Below are positions 28,409-37,806 of a stretch of 64,000 nucleotides of DNA, piece after piece. The first letter of the stretch is position 1. Every line of letters begins with the position of its first letter. The notes below the pieces were generated by a model. It searched no databases and was not told where the DNA came from. It saw nothing but the letters and a program-made list of their open reading frames with translations. The translations under genes and the position numbers were made by a program. The DNA is from Halostagnicola sp. A-GB9-2 (lineage in GTDB: Archaea > Halobacteriota > Halobacteria > Halobacteriales > Natrialbaceae): contig NZ_JASJOC010000007.1 of the NCBI RefSeq assembly GCF_030068615.1, positions 1 to 64,000 of the forward strand. Direction: 5' to 3'.

Positions 28409-29483
28409 AGGGCCAACGGACGGCGACGGACAGCCCAAAGCCGCAGACGGCGATGGACAGCCAAAAGCCGCAGACGGCGGAAGTGTCAACTCCCCGTTCG
28501 AGACGATTTCCGATATCGAAGAAACGCGGCGAGATCGATACAGAAAACGCTACGAGAATTACGTCTATGCACCGTTCTCGATAATCTGGGACGACTGGCG
28601 AGCGCGCATCGGGCTGGCGATCATCGCGTTGTACGTCTTTGTCGGAACGGTCGGCGTTTTCCTCGTTGAACCGACCACAAACTTGGACGGTTCGGCGTTT
28701 ATCCAACCGTTCGAAACGTGGGAGCACCCGTTCGGAACGGATCGGATGGGCCGTGATCTGTTCGCGGATACGATCCATTCGACTCGGCCGATCCTCATCA
28801 TGATGGCATCCGGGGGACTGTTTACGGTCACAGTGGGGACAGTCTTCGGCACGATCGCGGGGTACAAGGGTGGGATAACCGACACGGTGTTGAGTTCGAT
28901 TACGGACGTGTTCATCAATATTCCCGGCCTCCCACTCGTTATCGTACTCGCGGTCATGTTCGAGCCGCGGAATCCGGTACTGGTCGGCATTCTGTTGAGC
29001 ATCGCGGCGTGGGCTGGCCTCGCGAGGGCGATTCGATCACAGGTTCTCACCATGCGGAGGGAATCGTTCACCGAAGCTGCACGGGCGATGGACGTCTCGA
29101 CCTCGCGAATCATTCGGAAGGATATCCTTCCGCGACTCATGCCGTACATCGTCATCAACATGATGAACGCCACCCGGAACATCATCTTTTCGGCGGTCGG
29201 GTTGTACTTCCTCGGGGTCCTCCCGTTTGAGGACCAAAACTGGGGAATCACGCTGTATCTGGCCTACGACGCTGGTGCACACTACCGACCGGGGGCCCTC
29301 CACTGGCTACTCATTCCGATGATCGCAATTATCGGGATCTCGGTCGGGCTGATACTGCTCGGACAGTCGCTCGACCGCGTGTTCAACCCGCGTGTCAGAG
29401 CCCGACACCGGAACGGGGAGGCCGAAGCCGAAGGAAGCGAGGATGTCGAGGCGGACAACACCGGAATGATGAAACAAGTCTAA
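28395..29483 (+). CDS. ABC transporter permease (DppC-like)
   Basis: A 362-aa permease. The GTG at 28395 is preferred because a strong ribosome-binding site AGGAGGTG at 28381-28388 ends 6 nt before it; the frame-matched GTG at 28386 lies inside that site. The first 30 residues are hydrophilic and contain a nine-residue direct repeat. About six membrane helices follow; HPFGTDRMGRDLF and the EAARAMDVSTSRI loop are DppC signatures. The C-terminal tail is long and acidic. Confidence 0.9.
   Translation: MKDSRGPTDGDGQPKAADGDGQPKAADGGSVNSPFETISDIEETRRDRYRKRYENYVYAPFSIIWDDWRARIGLAIIALYVFVGTVGVFLVEPTTNLDGSAFIQPFETWEHPFGTDRMGRDLFADTIHSTRPILIMMASGGLFTVTVGTVFGTIAGYKGGITDTVLSSITDVFINIPGLPLVIVLAVMFEPRNPVLVGILLSIAAWAGLARAIRSQVLTMRRESFTEAARAMDVSTSRIIRKDILPRLMPYIVINMMNATRNIIFSAVGLYFLGVLPFEDQNWGITLYLAYDAGAHYRPGALHWLLIPMIAIIGISVGLILLGQSLDRVFNPRVRARHRNGEAEAEGSEDVEADNTGMMKQV
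28419..28472 (+). repeat. 27-bp tandem repeat in the DppC-like gene
   Basis: Two nearly identical 27-bp units (28419-28445 and 28446-28472, two base differences, both silent) encode DGDGQPKAA twice, followed by the start of a third (DGG). The frame is kept, so the cytoplasmic N-terminus has been lengthened by duplication. Confidence 0.85.
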
Positions 29484-29493
29484 AATTACAACA

Positions 29494-31710
29494 ATGGCTC
29501 GAAACGAACGCAGTATGACGGAACAGGCCGTATCGAACGACGATCGAGACGCGTCGATCACCGACCCGATACTCGAGGTACGAAACGCCACCGTCAAGTT
29601 TGGAATGGACCGCGGTGAATCGCGAGTCCTCGACGACGTCAGCATCGATATCGAACGAAACGAGATACTCGGCGTCGTCGGCGAAAGCGGCAGCGGAAAG
29701 TCGATGTTCGCCTCAGCCTTTCTCGACGCGATCGTCGACCCGGGGACGCTCAGCGGAGAGATTTCCTACTATCCCGACAGCGGCGGGGAAGTCGACGTTC
29801 TGGGCCTCACGAAAAGCGAGCTCAACCAGTTCCGCTGGGAAGAGATTGCGATGGTGTTTCAGGGAGCCATGAGTTCGTTCAACCCCGTTCGAAAAATCAA
29901 CACCCACTTCGTGGAGACGCTCACTGCACACGGAGACACCGTTTCCGAGGGGATGGAGCGAGCACGCACGATCCTCTCGGATCTGTACATGGACCCGGAG
30001 CGGGTGCTCAGGTCCTATCCCCACGAACTCAGCGGGGGGATGAAACAGCGCGTGTTGATCGCACTGAGTCTCGTCCTCGAGCCGGAGGTGCTCGTGATGG
30101 ACGAGCCGACGGCGGCGCTCGATCTGTTGATGCAGCGGTCGATCATCTCGCTCATCGAGGATATTAAGGAGAAGTACGACCTGACTATCGTCTTCATCAC
30201 GCACGATCTCCCGCTGGTCGTCGACCTCGCCGATCGGATCGGCGTGCTCTACGCGTTCGAGTTCATCGAGATCGGTCCCGCGAACGAACTGCTCGAGGAG
30301 GCGGCCCATCCGTACACTCGAGCGCTACTCAAGTCAACCCCGAATCTCACCGCACCCGTCGACGAAATGCGGCCGATCGAAGGGAGCGCTCCCGATCCGG
30401 TAAACGAGATTTCGGGTTGTTCGTACCATTCGCGGTGTCCGATGGCAGACCAGCGCTGCGAAGTAGAAGATCCTGGTCCGTACATCGTCGATACGGATCA
30501 CGACGTTCACTGTCATTACTGGGAGGAGGCAAGCGAAGCGGTGCCGATGCCGAACGACGGGTCGGGAACTGAGACAGGGAGCCCAGATTCCGATCAACCG
30601 ATATCGGTACAAACACCGGAGACGCGCCCTCGGTGGGCGGGCGAGAACCCAGTCCTCTCGTTGGACGACGTCGAAGTCCACTTCGAAGCGACCCAGGACG
30701 AGGGATTATTGAACCTGTTCACCGATCCGGAAACGGTTCGGGCAGTCGACGGCATTTCGTTCGACATCTACGAAAACGATGTCGTCGTCCTCGTCGGGGA
30801 GAGCGGGTGCGGCAAGACGACGCTCGGTAAGGCGGCGGTCGGACTCGAGCGTCCGACAGCCGGACGCGTCGAGTACCGGGGACAGGACGTCTGGGAAGCG
30901 AAGGAAACCGGCGGCGACATTCCGTTCGAGGACATCCGTCAGTCCCTTCAGATCGTTCACCAGGATCCCGGGAACGCATTGAACTCCTACCGAAAAGTGT
31001 TCTCGAGTCTCGAGGAACCGCTCGTCAGATGGTATGACGACCTCGACGGGAACGATCGTCGCCAACGGATCCTCAGCATGCTCAAGCATGTTGGGATGTC
31101 GCCGCCGGAGGATTATATCGAGCGGTATCCACACCAGTTGAGCGGCGGTGAACAACAGCGAGTTGCGCTGATCCGTGCAATGTTAATGAATCCGGACGTC
31201 ATCCTCGCGGACGAGCCCGTAAGCGCTCTGGACGTCTCCTTGCGCGTCGAGATGATGGATCTGATGCTCGAGCTCCAGGACATGTTCGATACCTCATACC
31301 TGTTCATTTCGCACGATTTAGCCAATGCCCGATACATCACCGAAAAAACCGACGGACTGATCGGGGTCGTCTATCTGGGAAAGCTCGTCGAAATCGGGAC
31401 GCCGGAACGGATCATCAACGATCCCCAACACCCCTACACGCGGGCGCTTTGCTGGGCGACACCGGAGTTGCTGACCGAAACTGATCGAACGGACGACTCC
31501 CCGATGCGAAAGATCGATATCCCGGATCCGACGGACCCGCCGTCCGGCTGCCGGTACCACACGCGCTGTCCCGAAGCAAGGGACGTCTGTCGCGAAGTCG
31601 AACCGGAGATGGTCGACTCGGGTACGGACGAAACGCATCAACGAGCCGCGTGTTTCCGCGCCCAGGAAAACCACGAGTACTGGACGAGCGAGTCCATCGT
31701 CGAGGACTGA
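29494..31710 (+). CDS. fused Dpp/Opp-type ABC ATPase (DppD-DppF in one chain)
   Basis: A 738-aa protein with two complete nucleotide-binding domains. Domain 1: Walker A GESGSGKS at 63-70 and signature LSGGMKQR. Domain 2: Walker A GESGCGKT at 435-442 and signature LSGGEQQR. Each domain is followed by the oligopeptide-transporter C-terminal extension with a Cys-containing GC-YH-RCP motif (once after each half). The two halves are usually separate genes dppD and dppF; here they are joined by an acidic linker around residues 345-390. It is 10 bp behind the DppC-like gene and completes the importer. Confidence 0.92.
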   Translation: MARNERSMTEQAVSNDDRDASITDPILEVRNATVKFGMDRGESRVLDDVSIDIERNEILGVVGESGSGKSMFASAFLDAIVDPGTLSGEISYYPDSGGEVDVLGLTKSELNQFRWEEIAMVFQGAMSSFNPVRKINTHFVETLTAHGDTVSEGMERARTILSDLYMDPERVLRSYPHELSGGMKQRVLIALSLVLEPEVLVMDEPTAALDLLMQRSIISLIEDIKEKYDLTIVFITHDLPLVVDLADRIGVLYAFEFIEIGPANELLEEAAHPYTRALLKSTPNLTAPVDEMRPIEGSAPDPVNEISGCSYHSRCPMADQRCEVEDPGPYIVDTDHDVHCHYWEEASEAVPMPNDGSGTETGSPDSDQPISVQTPETRPRWAGENPVLSLDDVEVHFEATQDEGLLNLFTDPETVRAVDGISFDIYENDVVVLVGESGCGKTTLGKAAVGLERPTAGRVEYRGQDVWEAKETGGDIPFEDIRQSLQIVHQDPGNALNSYRKVFSSLEEPLVRWYDDLDGNDRRQRILSMLKHVGMSPPEDYIERYPHQLSGGEQQRVALIRAMLMNPDVILADEPVSALDVSLRVEMMDLMLELQDMFDTSYLFISHDLANARYITEKTDGLIGVVYLGKLVEIGTPERIINDPQHPYTRALCWATPELLTETDRTDDSPMRKIDIPDPTDPPSGCRYHTRCPEARDVCREVEPEMVDSGTDETHQRAACFRAQENHEYWTSESIVED

Positions 31711-32418
31711 CGCGGTTTTCAGCCCGTATCAGACCCGACCCTGAGTTGCGTTTTTGACGACCGATTACTCACGATAGCGAGCGGTGAGTATCGAGTTCGT
31801 ACGTTTCTCCGGACGACAAAATAGCACCGACTGGAGAACGCCGATCCAGACTACTGCCACCTCACTGGGCAGTCCGATGGGCAGAAGGCGATGGCATAAT
31901 GCCGTTACATTCTACTGTTCCCGAGAGCAGAATTCTCTGCCAACACACTCGAGGTTTTACATTCCGGTAACGATGGCTGAATCTGAATCGTACAGTATCA
32001 ATGGGAGTCATAGATCCAGAGACAGCGGTGTTTGGGGCCTGCGTGAGTCACACCGCTCAGAAACGTCGGCCCAACTCGAGTCTGCTCGAGCAAACTCGAA
32101 TTCTGTTACGATCATACTATTGTAAATAATTGGGGCGAGTGGTTCGGCTGTCGGGAACACGAAAAGCGAAAAGCGAACGAGAGTCGAAGGACTGTAACCA
32201 CCGCAAACAACGTCAATAGAAAGAGAGTCGAATAATTGGCAATACGTCTCTCGTCGTGTGCATCGGCAAACTTGTGCTACACGTTCGCTCCTTGGGAACA
32301 CATAACTTGGATCTGCGTGATGAACGGACCGAATGACCCATTAGTATCGGCGAGTGCCCCATCCCCGCGACCGGCAGTTTGGGAATGTTTTATGTCCACC
32401 GACGGCCTTCTTTGGGAT
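31711..32418. other. gene-free stretch with a terminal promoter
   Basis: About 0.7 kb following the importer with no supportable gene. A TTTTATG box (about 32388-32394) lies near 28 nt before the next small gene. Confidence 0.45.
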
Positions 32419-32649
32419 ATGACGATCGACACAGTTGATGACTCCGGCGTAATCGGAAGCCTGAGCGAAGGTGTACGAACCGTTCTCAATTCGGTCACGC
32501 TGACGCTCGCCATGGTCGGAGTGTTGCTCATACTGATCGGTTTTATCATGCAAACCGGCGTTCTGGCCGGTCTGTTACCGATCTGGGGGGCAGGATTGGC
32601 GTTCGTCGGGTTCACTGCGTATGGCCTGATCTGGCGGTCCAGGAAATAA
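32419..32649 (+). CDS. 76-aa two-helix membrane protein
   Basis: Starts MTIDTVDDSGVIG; two hydrophobic helices at about residues 26-45 and 47-68, then a short basic end WRSRK, predicting both termini in the cytoplasm. The ATG at 32419 fits a TATA-like box 28 nt upstream. The frame stays open to 32236 but the extension has no consistent character. No family recognised; it sits between the importer and the GH28 enzyme. Confidence 0.55.
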   Translation: MTIDTVDDSGVIGSLSEGVRTVLNSVTLTLAMVGVLLILIGFIMQTGVLAGLLPIWGAGLAFVGFTAYGLIWRSRK

Positions 32650-32715
32650 CTTCGATCGAGTACAATCGTCGTAATCGAGCGCAGACACCCACAGGCAGGT
32701 TCCGCTCGACACAAC

Positions 32716-32722
32716 GTTTATG
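32716..32722 (+). promoter_or_regulatory. TATA box of the GH28 gene
   Basis: GTTTATG is centred about 28 nt before the ATG at 32747. The ATG at 32720 is part of the box and so is unlikely to be translated. Confidence 0.55.
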
Positions 32723-32746
32723 ACCTCACTCAAAAATAACCGAACG

Positions 32747-34303
32747 ATGCCCGAAATTCAGACCAGTCACTCCGATATTCGCGAGTTCGGCGCGACGGGA
32801 GACGGCGAGACTCGAGATACCGACGCGATACAGACCGCACTCGACGACTGCGCCGAGTCGGGCGGAACGGTTCGCGTTCCACCGGGAGAGTACCTGACAG
32901 GACCGCTTCGCGTCGGTGATAGGACATCGTTACACGTTGAAAACGGCGCAACGCTTCGATTCGTCAAGGACCACACTGCCTTCCCGACCGTCGAAAGTCG
33001 CTGGGAGGGATGGGATCAGTTCGGCTTCCATCCGTGTCTGTTCGTCGACAACGCCTCGAGCGTCGAGATAACCGGACGGGGCGTGATAGACGGCTCGGGC
33101 GAACACTGGTGGCAGTACAGAGATCTGCCCCGATCAGCGTACCCCGACGACCTCGAAGAACGCGTCGAGGAGTTCGACAAGCGAAACGAACTTCGGGACG
33201 GTGTGAGTTCGTTCACGCTCCGACCGCCGTTACTCCAGATCTACGATTCGGAGAACGTTAGCGTCTCCGGCGTAACGCTTCGAAACTCGCCGTTCTGGAA
33301 CACGCACGTCGTCTACTCCGAAGACGTGACGATAACCGACGTGCGGATAGTGAACCCCGCGGACGCACCGAACGGCGATGGGATCGACATCGACTCCTCG
33401 AGAAACGTTCGGGTCAGTGATACGTTCATCAACGCCGGTGACGACGCGATCTGTCTCAAATCGGGGAAGGACGAACAGGGGCGTGCGGTGGGCGAGCCGG
33501 CGGAGAACATCACGATTACTAACTGCACGGTCAAACACGGTCACGGCGGGGTCGTAATCGGAAGCGAAACCGCCGGCGACGTCCGCAACGTGACCGTGTC
33601 GAACTGTACGTTTACCGATACCGATCGAGGGATTCGAATCAAGTCCCAACGGGGTCGCGGCGGCGTGGTCGAGGATCTCCGCTTCGATACGATCGTCATG
33701 CGACAGGTTGCCTGTCCGTTTGTCATCAACGGGTACTATTTCACCCCGATCGACAGCGATCCGGAGCCGATCGACGAAGGAACGCCGATGGTCAGGAACG
33801 TCCACTTCCACAACATCAGCGCCCGAGACGTCGAATCCGCCGGATTCTTCGCCGGGCTTCCGGAGCGACGTTTCGAGGGCATCACGTTCGACGACGTCCA
33901 TATCGACGCGACGCGGTCGCTCGAGGCAACCGATCTCGATCCCGCGATGGCGTACGACTACGACCAGCGACACGGTTTCTTCTGTAAATCGATGCGAGAC
34001 GTGTCGTTTACCGACGTTCGCCTCCGAGTTCCGGACGACCCGGCGCTACGGTTCGAGGAAACCAATCTGGTGTCGATCGATGGCCTCGAGGTCGAGCGAG
34101 CGGGAGCGACCGACGGCCCGCTCATCGAACTCGATAACGTCGAAGAAACGCGAGTTCGGGGCTGTTCGCCACCGCCTGAGGACCGGCGGTTTCTCGAAGT
34201 GGCTGGTCCTGCTAGCCGCAGGCTCTCGCTCGTCGGCAATTACGGCGATCTTCGGGAAACGATCGATATTGGGACGGAGTGTGATGCGGTCGTCTTCGAA
34301 TAG
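32747..34303 (+). CDS. GH28 polygalacturonase, cytoplasmic
   Basis: A 518-aa right-handed beta-helix glycoside hydrolase. The four GH28 motifs are in order: NGDGID at about residue 209 (NTD-type), GDDAIC at 231 with the paired catalytic Asp, GHGG at 265 with the catalytic-site His, and RIK near 298. These enzymes hydrolyse alpha-1,4-galacturonic bonds; the exo-acting cytoplasmic forms release galacturonate from oligomers. There is no signal peptide, in contrast to the pectate lyase, so it should act on imported oligomers. The start is set by the TATA box position. Confidence 0.92.
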   Translation: MPEIQTSHSDIREFGATGDGETRDTDAIQTALDDCAESGGTVRVPPGEYLTGPLRVGDRTSLHVENGATLRFVKDHTAFPTVESRWEGWDQFGFHPCLFVDNASSVEITGRGVIDGSGEHWWQYRDLPRSAYPDDLEERVEEFDKRNELRDGVSSFTLRPPLLQIYDSENVSVSGVTLRNSPFWNTHVVYSEDVTITDVRIVNPADAPNGDGIDIDSSRNVRVSDTFINAGDDAICLKSGKDEQGRAVGEPAENITITNCTVKHGHGGVVIGSETAGDVRNVTVSNCTFTDTDRGIRIKSQRGRGGVVEDLRFDTIVMRQVACPFVINGYYFTPIDSDPEPIDEGTPMVRNVHFHNISARDVESAGFFAGLPERRFEGITFDDVHIDATRSLEATDLDPAMAYDYDQRHGFFCKSMRDVSFTDVRLRVPDDPALRFEETNLVSIDGLEVERAGATDGPLIELDNVEETRVRGCSPPPEDRRFLEVAGPASRRLSLVGNYGDLRETIDIGTECDAVVFE

Positions 34304-34363
34304 GTGCTCGAACGGCGAAGCGTTTAAGCGCCTCCTTGACAGAGGTTCGCTAGGAGCTTTCAA

Positions 34364-34798
34364 ATGAACGCAGTTCAGGCAGACGACGGCCACGTATTCG
34401 TCCGACTCGGCTCGGGTGACCTGCTCCTCGAGTCCGTCCGTGACGTCTGCGAGGAGCACGGCATCGATTCAGGCGTCATCGTTTCGGGAATCGCGACGCT
34501 TCGAACCTTGAACTACCACTACGTCCCAACCGCGGCGTTCCCGAGCGAGCCCGATGAGCGAAACGTGTTCGAAGAACGCGAGGGGGCGTGGGAGGTCGGC
34601 ACGATCGACGGGGCGATCGCCGACGGCGAACCCCACCTGCACGTCATCGCCTACAACGGCGAAGAGACGATCGCCGGTCACCTCGAGGACGGAACCGAAG
34701 TCCACGTTACCTGCGAGATCGTTATCCGACCCATCGAGGGGATCGAGATGACGCGCCGCACGAACGAGATGAACGTGTCAGTGTTACAAGAGCGGTAG
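34364..34798 (+). CDS. PCC/DUF296-domain protein
   Basis: A 144-aa protein matching the PCC (plants and prokaryotes conserved, DUF296) fold over its full length. Typical points are LGSGDLLLESVRDVCEEHGIDSG near the start, TLNYHYVP and the HLHVIAYN strand with metal-binding-like His residues. Archaeal members are stand-alone trimers; plant members are fused to AT-hooks. Function in prokaryotes is not established. It lies 60 bp after the GH28 gene on the same strand. Confidence 0.85.
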   Translation: MNAVQADDGHVFVRLGSGDLLLESVRDVCEEHGIDSGVIVSGIATLRTLNYHYVPTAAFPSEPDERNVFEEREGAWEVGTIDGAIADGEPHLHVIAYNGEETIAGHLEDGTEVHVTCEIVIRPIEGIEMTRRTNEMNVSVLQER

Positions 34799-34851
34799 TC
34801 CAGCAAGGGGAGGCCTTCTATTAGTCGGCAAAGCGGCGACGAGAGAACCGC

Positions 34852-35586
34852 TTACGGGTCGTCGGTCGATTCAATCGACTCGACCGGTTCGACTTCGCCT
34901 CGAACGGCAGTCGCACCCGCCGTCGGGGCCGCCCAGTCGACCGCGTTCGAGAGCACACGACGAACCTCGTCCTGAAAGAAGATGGGGTACTCCTCGTGTC
35001 CCGGCCGAAACGCGAATATCCGACCGCGACCGCGCCGATAACAGAGCCCAGAGCGAAACACTTCCCCGCCTTCGAACCACGAGATAAAGACGGTTCGATC
35101 GGGTTCGGGAACGTCATAGGGTTCGCCGTACATTTCGGTCGACGGGATCTCAAAGGACTCCTCGAGTCCGTCGGCGATCGGATGACCGGGATCGGCGACC
35201 CAGATTCGTTCCGTTTCCCCACCGTGGCGGTACTTGATAGCACAGGTCGTTCCCATCAATCGCTCGAACGGTTTCGAGTTCTTTCCCGAGTGGACGGGGA
35301 CGAACCCCATCCCGCTGTGCACTCGATCGACCACGCGGTCTGCGATTTCGTCGCGGACCTCGCCGTTCGCACAGTGGGACCACCAGACGAGCACGTCCGT
35401 TTCCTCGAGGACGGCCTCGGTGAGTCCGTGGTCCGGTTCCTGTAACGTCGCCGTTTGGACAGTCCGGTTGCCGGACTCGAGACCATCGGCGATGGCGCCG
35501 TGGATGCCGTTGGGATACAGCTCACGAACGTGCTCGTCTTCGCGTTCGTGAACGTATTCGTTCCAAACTGTGACCTGAACTGTCAT
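34852..35586 (-). CDS. ThuA-like domain protein (second paralogue)
   Basis: A 244-aa ThuA-family protein, collinear with the one at 13026 (shared [57 protein letters not shown]). The start at 35586 is chosen because it aligns with the paralogue start; the frame is open 69 bp further. Convergent with the PCC gene. A duplicated pair in one sugar locus suggests related but distinct substrates. Confidence 0.88.
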   Translation of the reverse strand: MTVQVTVWNEYVHEREDEHVRELYPNGIHGAIADGLESGNRTVQTATLQEPDHGLTEAVLEETDVLVWWSHCANGEVRDEIADRVVDRVHSGMGFVPVHSGKNSKPFERLMGTTCAIKYRHGGETERIWVADPGHPIADGLEESFEIPSTEMYGEPYDVPEPDRTVFISWFEGGEVFRSGLCYRRGRGRIFAFRPGHEEYPIFFQDEVRRVLSNAVDWAAPTAGATAVRGEVEPVESIESTDDP

Positions 35587-35672
35587 ACGGAGAGTGGTCG
35601 GCCGAGAGCGATAAAAGTGTTCGGCTCGGCGATCGTTCGTCTCGTCGCCTCTCACGTTCTCGGGCTCAATCG

Positions 35673-36623
35673 TTACAGCGGGTCGAGTTCGCCGAGGTCT
35701 GCGAGGATTTCCCGGAGTTCCTGCCGTTCTTCCATTCCGATCTGTTGTTGTGGCGGCAAGAGCGTATCGTGCTCGAAAATCCCCTGCATCTCGAGGGCAA
35801 CTTTCGTTCGAGCGCGGTAGCGACCCTGCGGTTCGCCGAAGACGTGATTGGTCAGGGGCAACATCGTTTCGCGGATCTCCTTTGCACGCACCATATCGTC
35901 GTTTCGGACCGCCCGCAGCTTCTCGACCTGGAGTTCCGGAACCAGATTACCGTATCCGATGAGTCCGGTTTCCGAGCCGAGTTGGTACGCGTGGGTAAGG
36001 AACGTGTCGTTACCCGTCATCATAGTGAAGTCGTCTCTGGCGTGATCAAGGGCTCGTACGGTTTCCTCGTAGCGAACCGGATCGAACGACGCTTCCTTGA
36101 ACGCGATAACCGAAGGGTGCTCACAGATTTCGACGTGTGCGCTAATGGGAATGCCGGAGCTTCCCCACGTCGGGAACTGGAAGTTGATAAGTGGAATATC
36201 GACGGCGTCGGCGACGCGTTCGAAGTGCTCGACGGGCGTTCGTGGATCTTGATTTGCGTAGGTGTCGAGCGGGAGTAACATGACCGCGTCGGCACCGGCC
36301 TCCTGTGCCTCGCGCGCCATCTCGGCGGCCTGAAGCGAATTCTCGCCGTAGACGCCCGAGAAGACTGGGGTGTCAGCCGCGGCCTCCTTGTGAACGCGAA
36401 TAACCTCCTGTTTCATCTCTCGAGACAGGAGCTTGCACTCGCCGGTGTGTGCGTTCGCGATGACCGCGACGATGCCATCGATCCCGGTCAGGTACTCGAC
36501 GAGCCGTCGAAGGTCGGCTTCGGCGAGATCGTACTCGGGTTCCGGCGTCCACGGGGTCGCCGTTGCCGGGATGATGCCACCTGCAATCCGGTCTTTCAGC
36601 TCTCGAAATTCGTCGTATAGCAT
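35673..36623 (-). CDS. DapA/KdgD-family lyase
   Basis: A 316-aa TIM-barrel Schiff-base enzyme of the dihydrodipicolinate synthase/N-acetylneuraminate lyase family. The catalytic Lys is in VIAFKEAS, and a GGIIPATATPW segment replaces the usual N-terminal pyruvate-binding GTxxTPF. Candidates are 5-keto-4-deoxyglucarate dehydratase/decarboxylase, 2-keto-3-deoxy-sugar-acid aldolase or 2-keto-3-deoxypentonate dehydratase. Start at 36623 avoids a tail of seven residues. It is divergent from the IclR regulator gene, which suggests regulation by it. Confidence 0.85.
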   Translation of the reverse strand: MLYDEFRELKDRIAGGIIPATATPWTPEPEYDLAEADLRRLVEYLTGIDGIVAVIANAHTGECKLLSREMKQEVIRVHKEAAADTPVFSGVYGENSLQAAEMAREAQEAGADAVMLLPLDTYANQDPRTPVEHFERVADAVDIPLINFQFPTWGSSGIPISAHVEICEHPSVIAFKEASFDPVRYEETVRALDHARDDFTMMTGNDTFLTHAYQLGSETGLIGYGNLVPELQVEKLRAVRNDDMVRAKEIRETMLPLTNHVFGEPQGRYRARTKVALEMQGIFEHDTLLPPQQQIGMEERQELREILADLGELDPL

Positions 36624-36901
36624 GCGGTATGCGAACATCAGCATCGGTCACGAAAAAGATTTGGTTTCGTGTGACACGAACGAGAGTCGAGCGAGCAACC
36701 GTTGGCGGATACCACAGGTATGTTCTGTGGAACACGACTACCGTTTCGAAACCTAATCTTGGCCGCATCGCTTCGAACGCCAGACTGTCGAATCGAGGCG
36801 TTCGAAAGTCGTTGGCAGTGGCAACCGCAACCAACAACGAGTCGAGAACGTCCCGAAAATCGGAATACGACCAGTTGTTTAATTCCTTACATTTGAACAA
36901 C

Positions 36902-36911
36902 TTTATATATT
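36902..36911 (+). promoter_or_regulatory. TATA box of the IclR-family gene
   Basis: TTTATATATT lies about 26 nt before the ATG at 36932, implying a leaderless or nearly leaderless transcript. Confidence 0.65.
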
Positions 36912-36931
36912 AACAATCCCATTGGTACCGT

Positions 36932-37705
36932 ATGTCACGCGCTATGGACGGAAACCCGGGCCGAACGATTCGGTCGGTCCAAATAGCCTTCAACATCATC
37001 GAGCAGTTACAGACGCAAAAGGGGGCCGGGGTCACGGAGCTCGCGACGGAGCTGGGTCACTCGAAGAGTACGATCCATAGCCATCTCCGAACGCTATGCG
37101 AGCGGGAGATCATCGTCCGCGAGGACGACGGCTATCGATTGAGCCTTCGCGTTCTCGATATGGCGAATCACGTGCGCAAACAGGTCGAGAACTACGACGT
37201 GATCAGAGAAGAAACCGATGAGTTGGCGGCCGAAACCGGAGAGATAGCCCAGTTCGGGATGGAAGAGCACCAAAAGATTTCGTACCTCTACAAGGCCAAC
37301 GGCGACAGAGCAGTCGTCACGGCGTCCCGAGTCGGAACACAACAACCCCTCCACTCGACATCCCTGGGCAAGACGGTTCTGGCGTTTCTACCACCCGAGC
37401 GAACAGAAGCGCTTATCGAGTCGATCGACTACACGACATCGACCGCCAAAACGGTCACCTGTCGCGACGAACTCCTCGAGGAACTCGAGCGAACGCGAGA
37501 ACGGGGGTACGCCATCGACGACGAGGAGAACTTCGAGGGGCTTCGCTGTGTCGCCGCACCCGTCAGAGACGGTGATTCGGTCATGGGTGCGATCAGTATC
37601 ACCGGTCCCTCGAGTCGGTTTACCGACGAACGGCTTCACGACGACCTCTCGAAGTACGTGATGCGAGCTGCGAACGTCATTGAGGTCAATACGAAGTTCT
37701 CGTAA
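36932..37705 (+). CDS. IclR-family transcriptional regulator
   Basis: A 257-aa regulator. The N-terminal winged helix (about residues 14-75; VTELATELGHSKSTIHSHLRTL is the recognition region) is followed by the IclR effector-binding domain with HSTSLGKTVLAF and GAISITGPSSRF signatures. IclR proteins sense small organic acids and aldonates. It stands between a DapA-family gene (divergent) and the enolase-superfamily gene (same strand), so these are the likely targets. Confidence 0.92.
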   Translation: MSRAMDGNPGRTIRSVQIAFNIIEQLQTQKGAGVTELATELGHSKSTIHSHLRTLCEREIIVREDDGYRLSLRVLDMANHVRKQVENYDVIREETDELAAETGEIAQFGMEEHQKISYLYKANGDRAVVTASRVGTQQPLHSTSLGKTVLAFLPPERTEALIESIDYTTSTAKTVTCRDELLEELERTRERGYAIDDEENFEGLRCVAAPVRDGDSVMGAISITGPSSRFTDERLHDDLSKYVMRAANVIEVNTKFS

Positions 37706-37806
37706 GCGACGAGGACAGGGAGACTCCAATACGAGCAGGTCCGCCGAAGGGGCACGATTATGTTGTGAGACGGTACCATTATGCTTCCGGGTTCGTACGT
37801 GTACGT

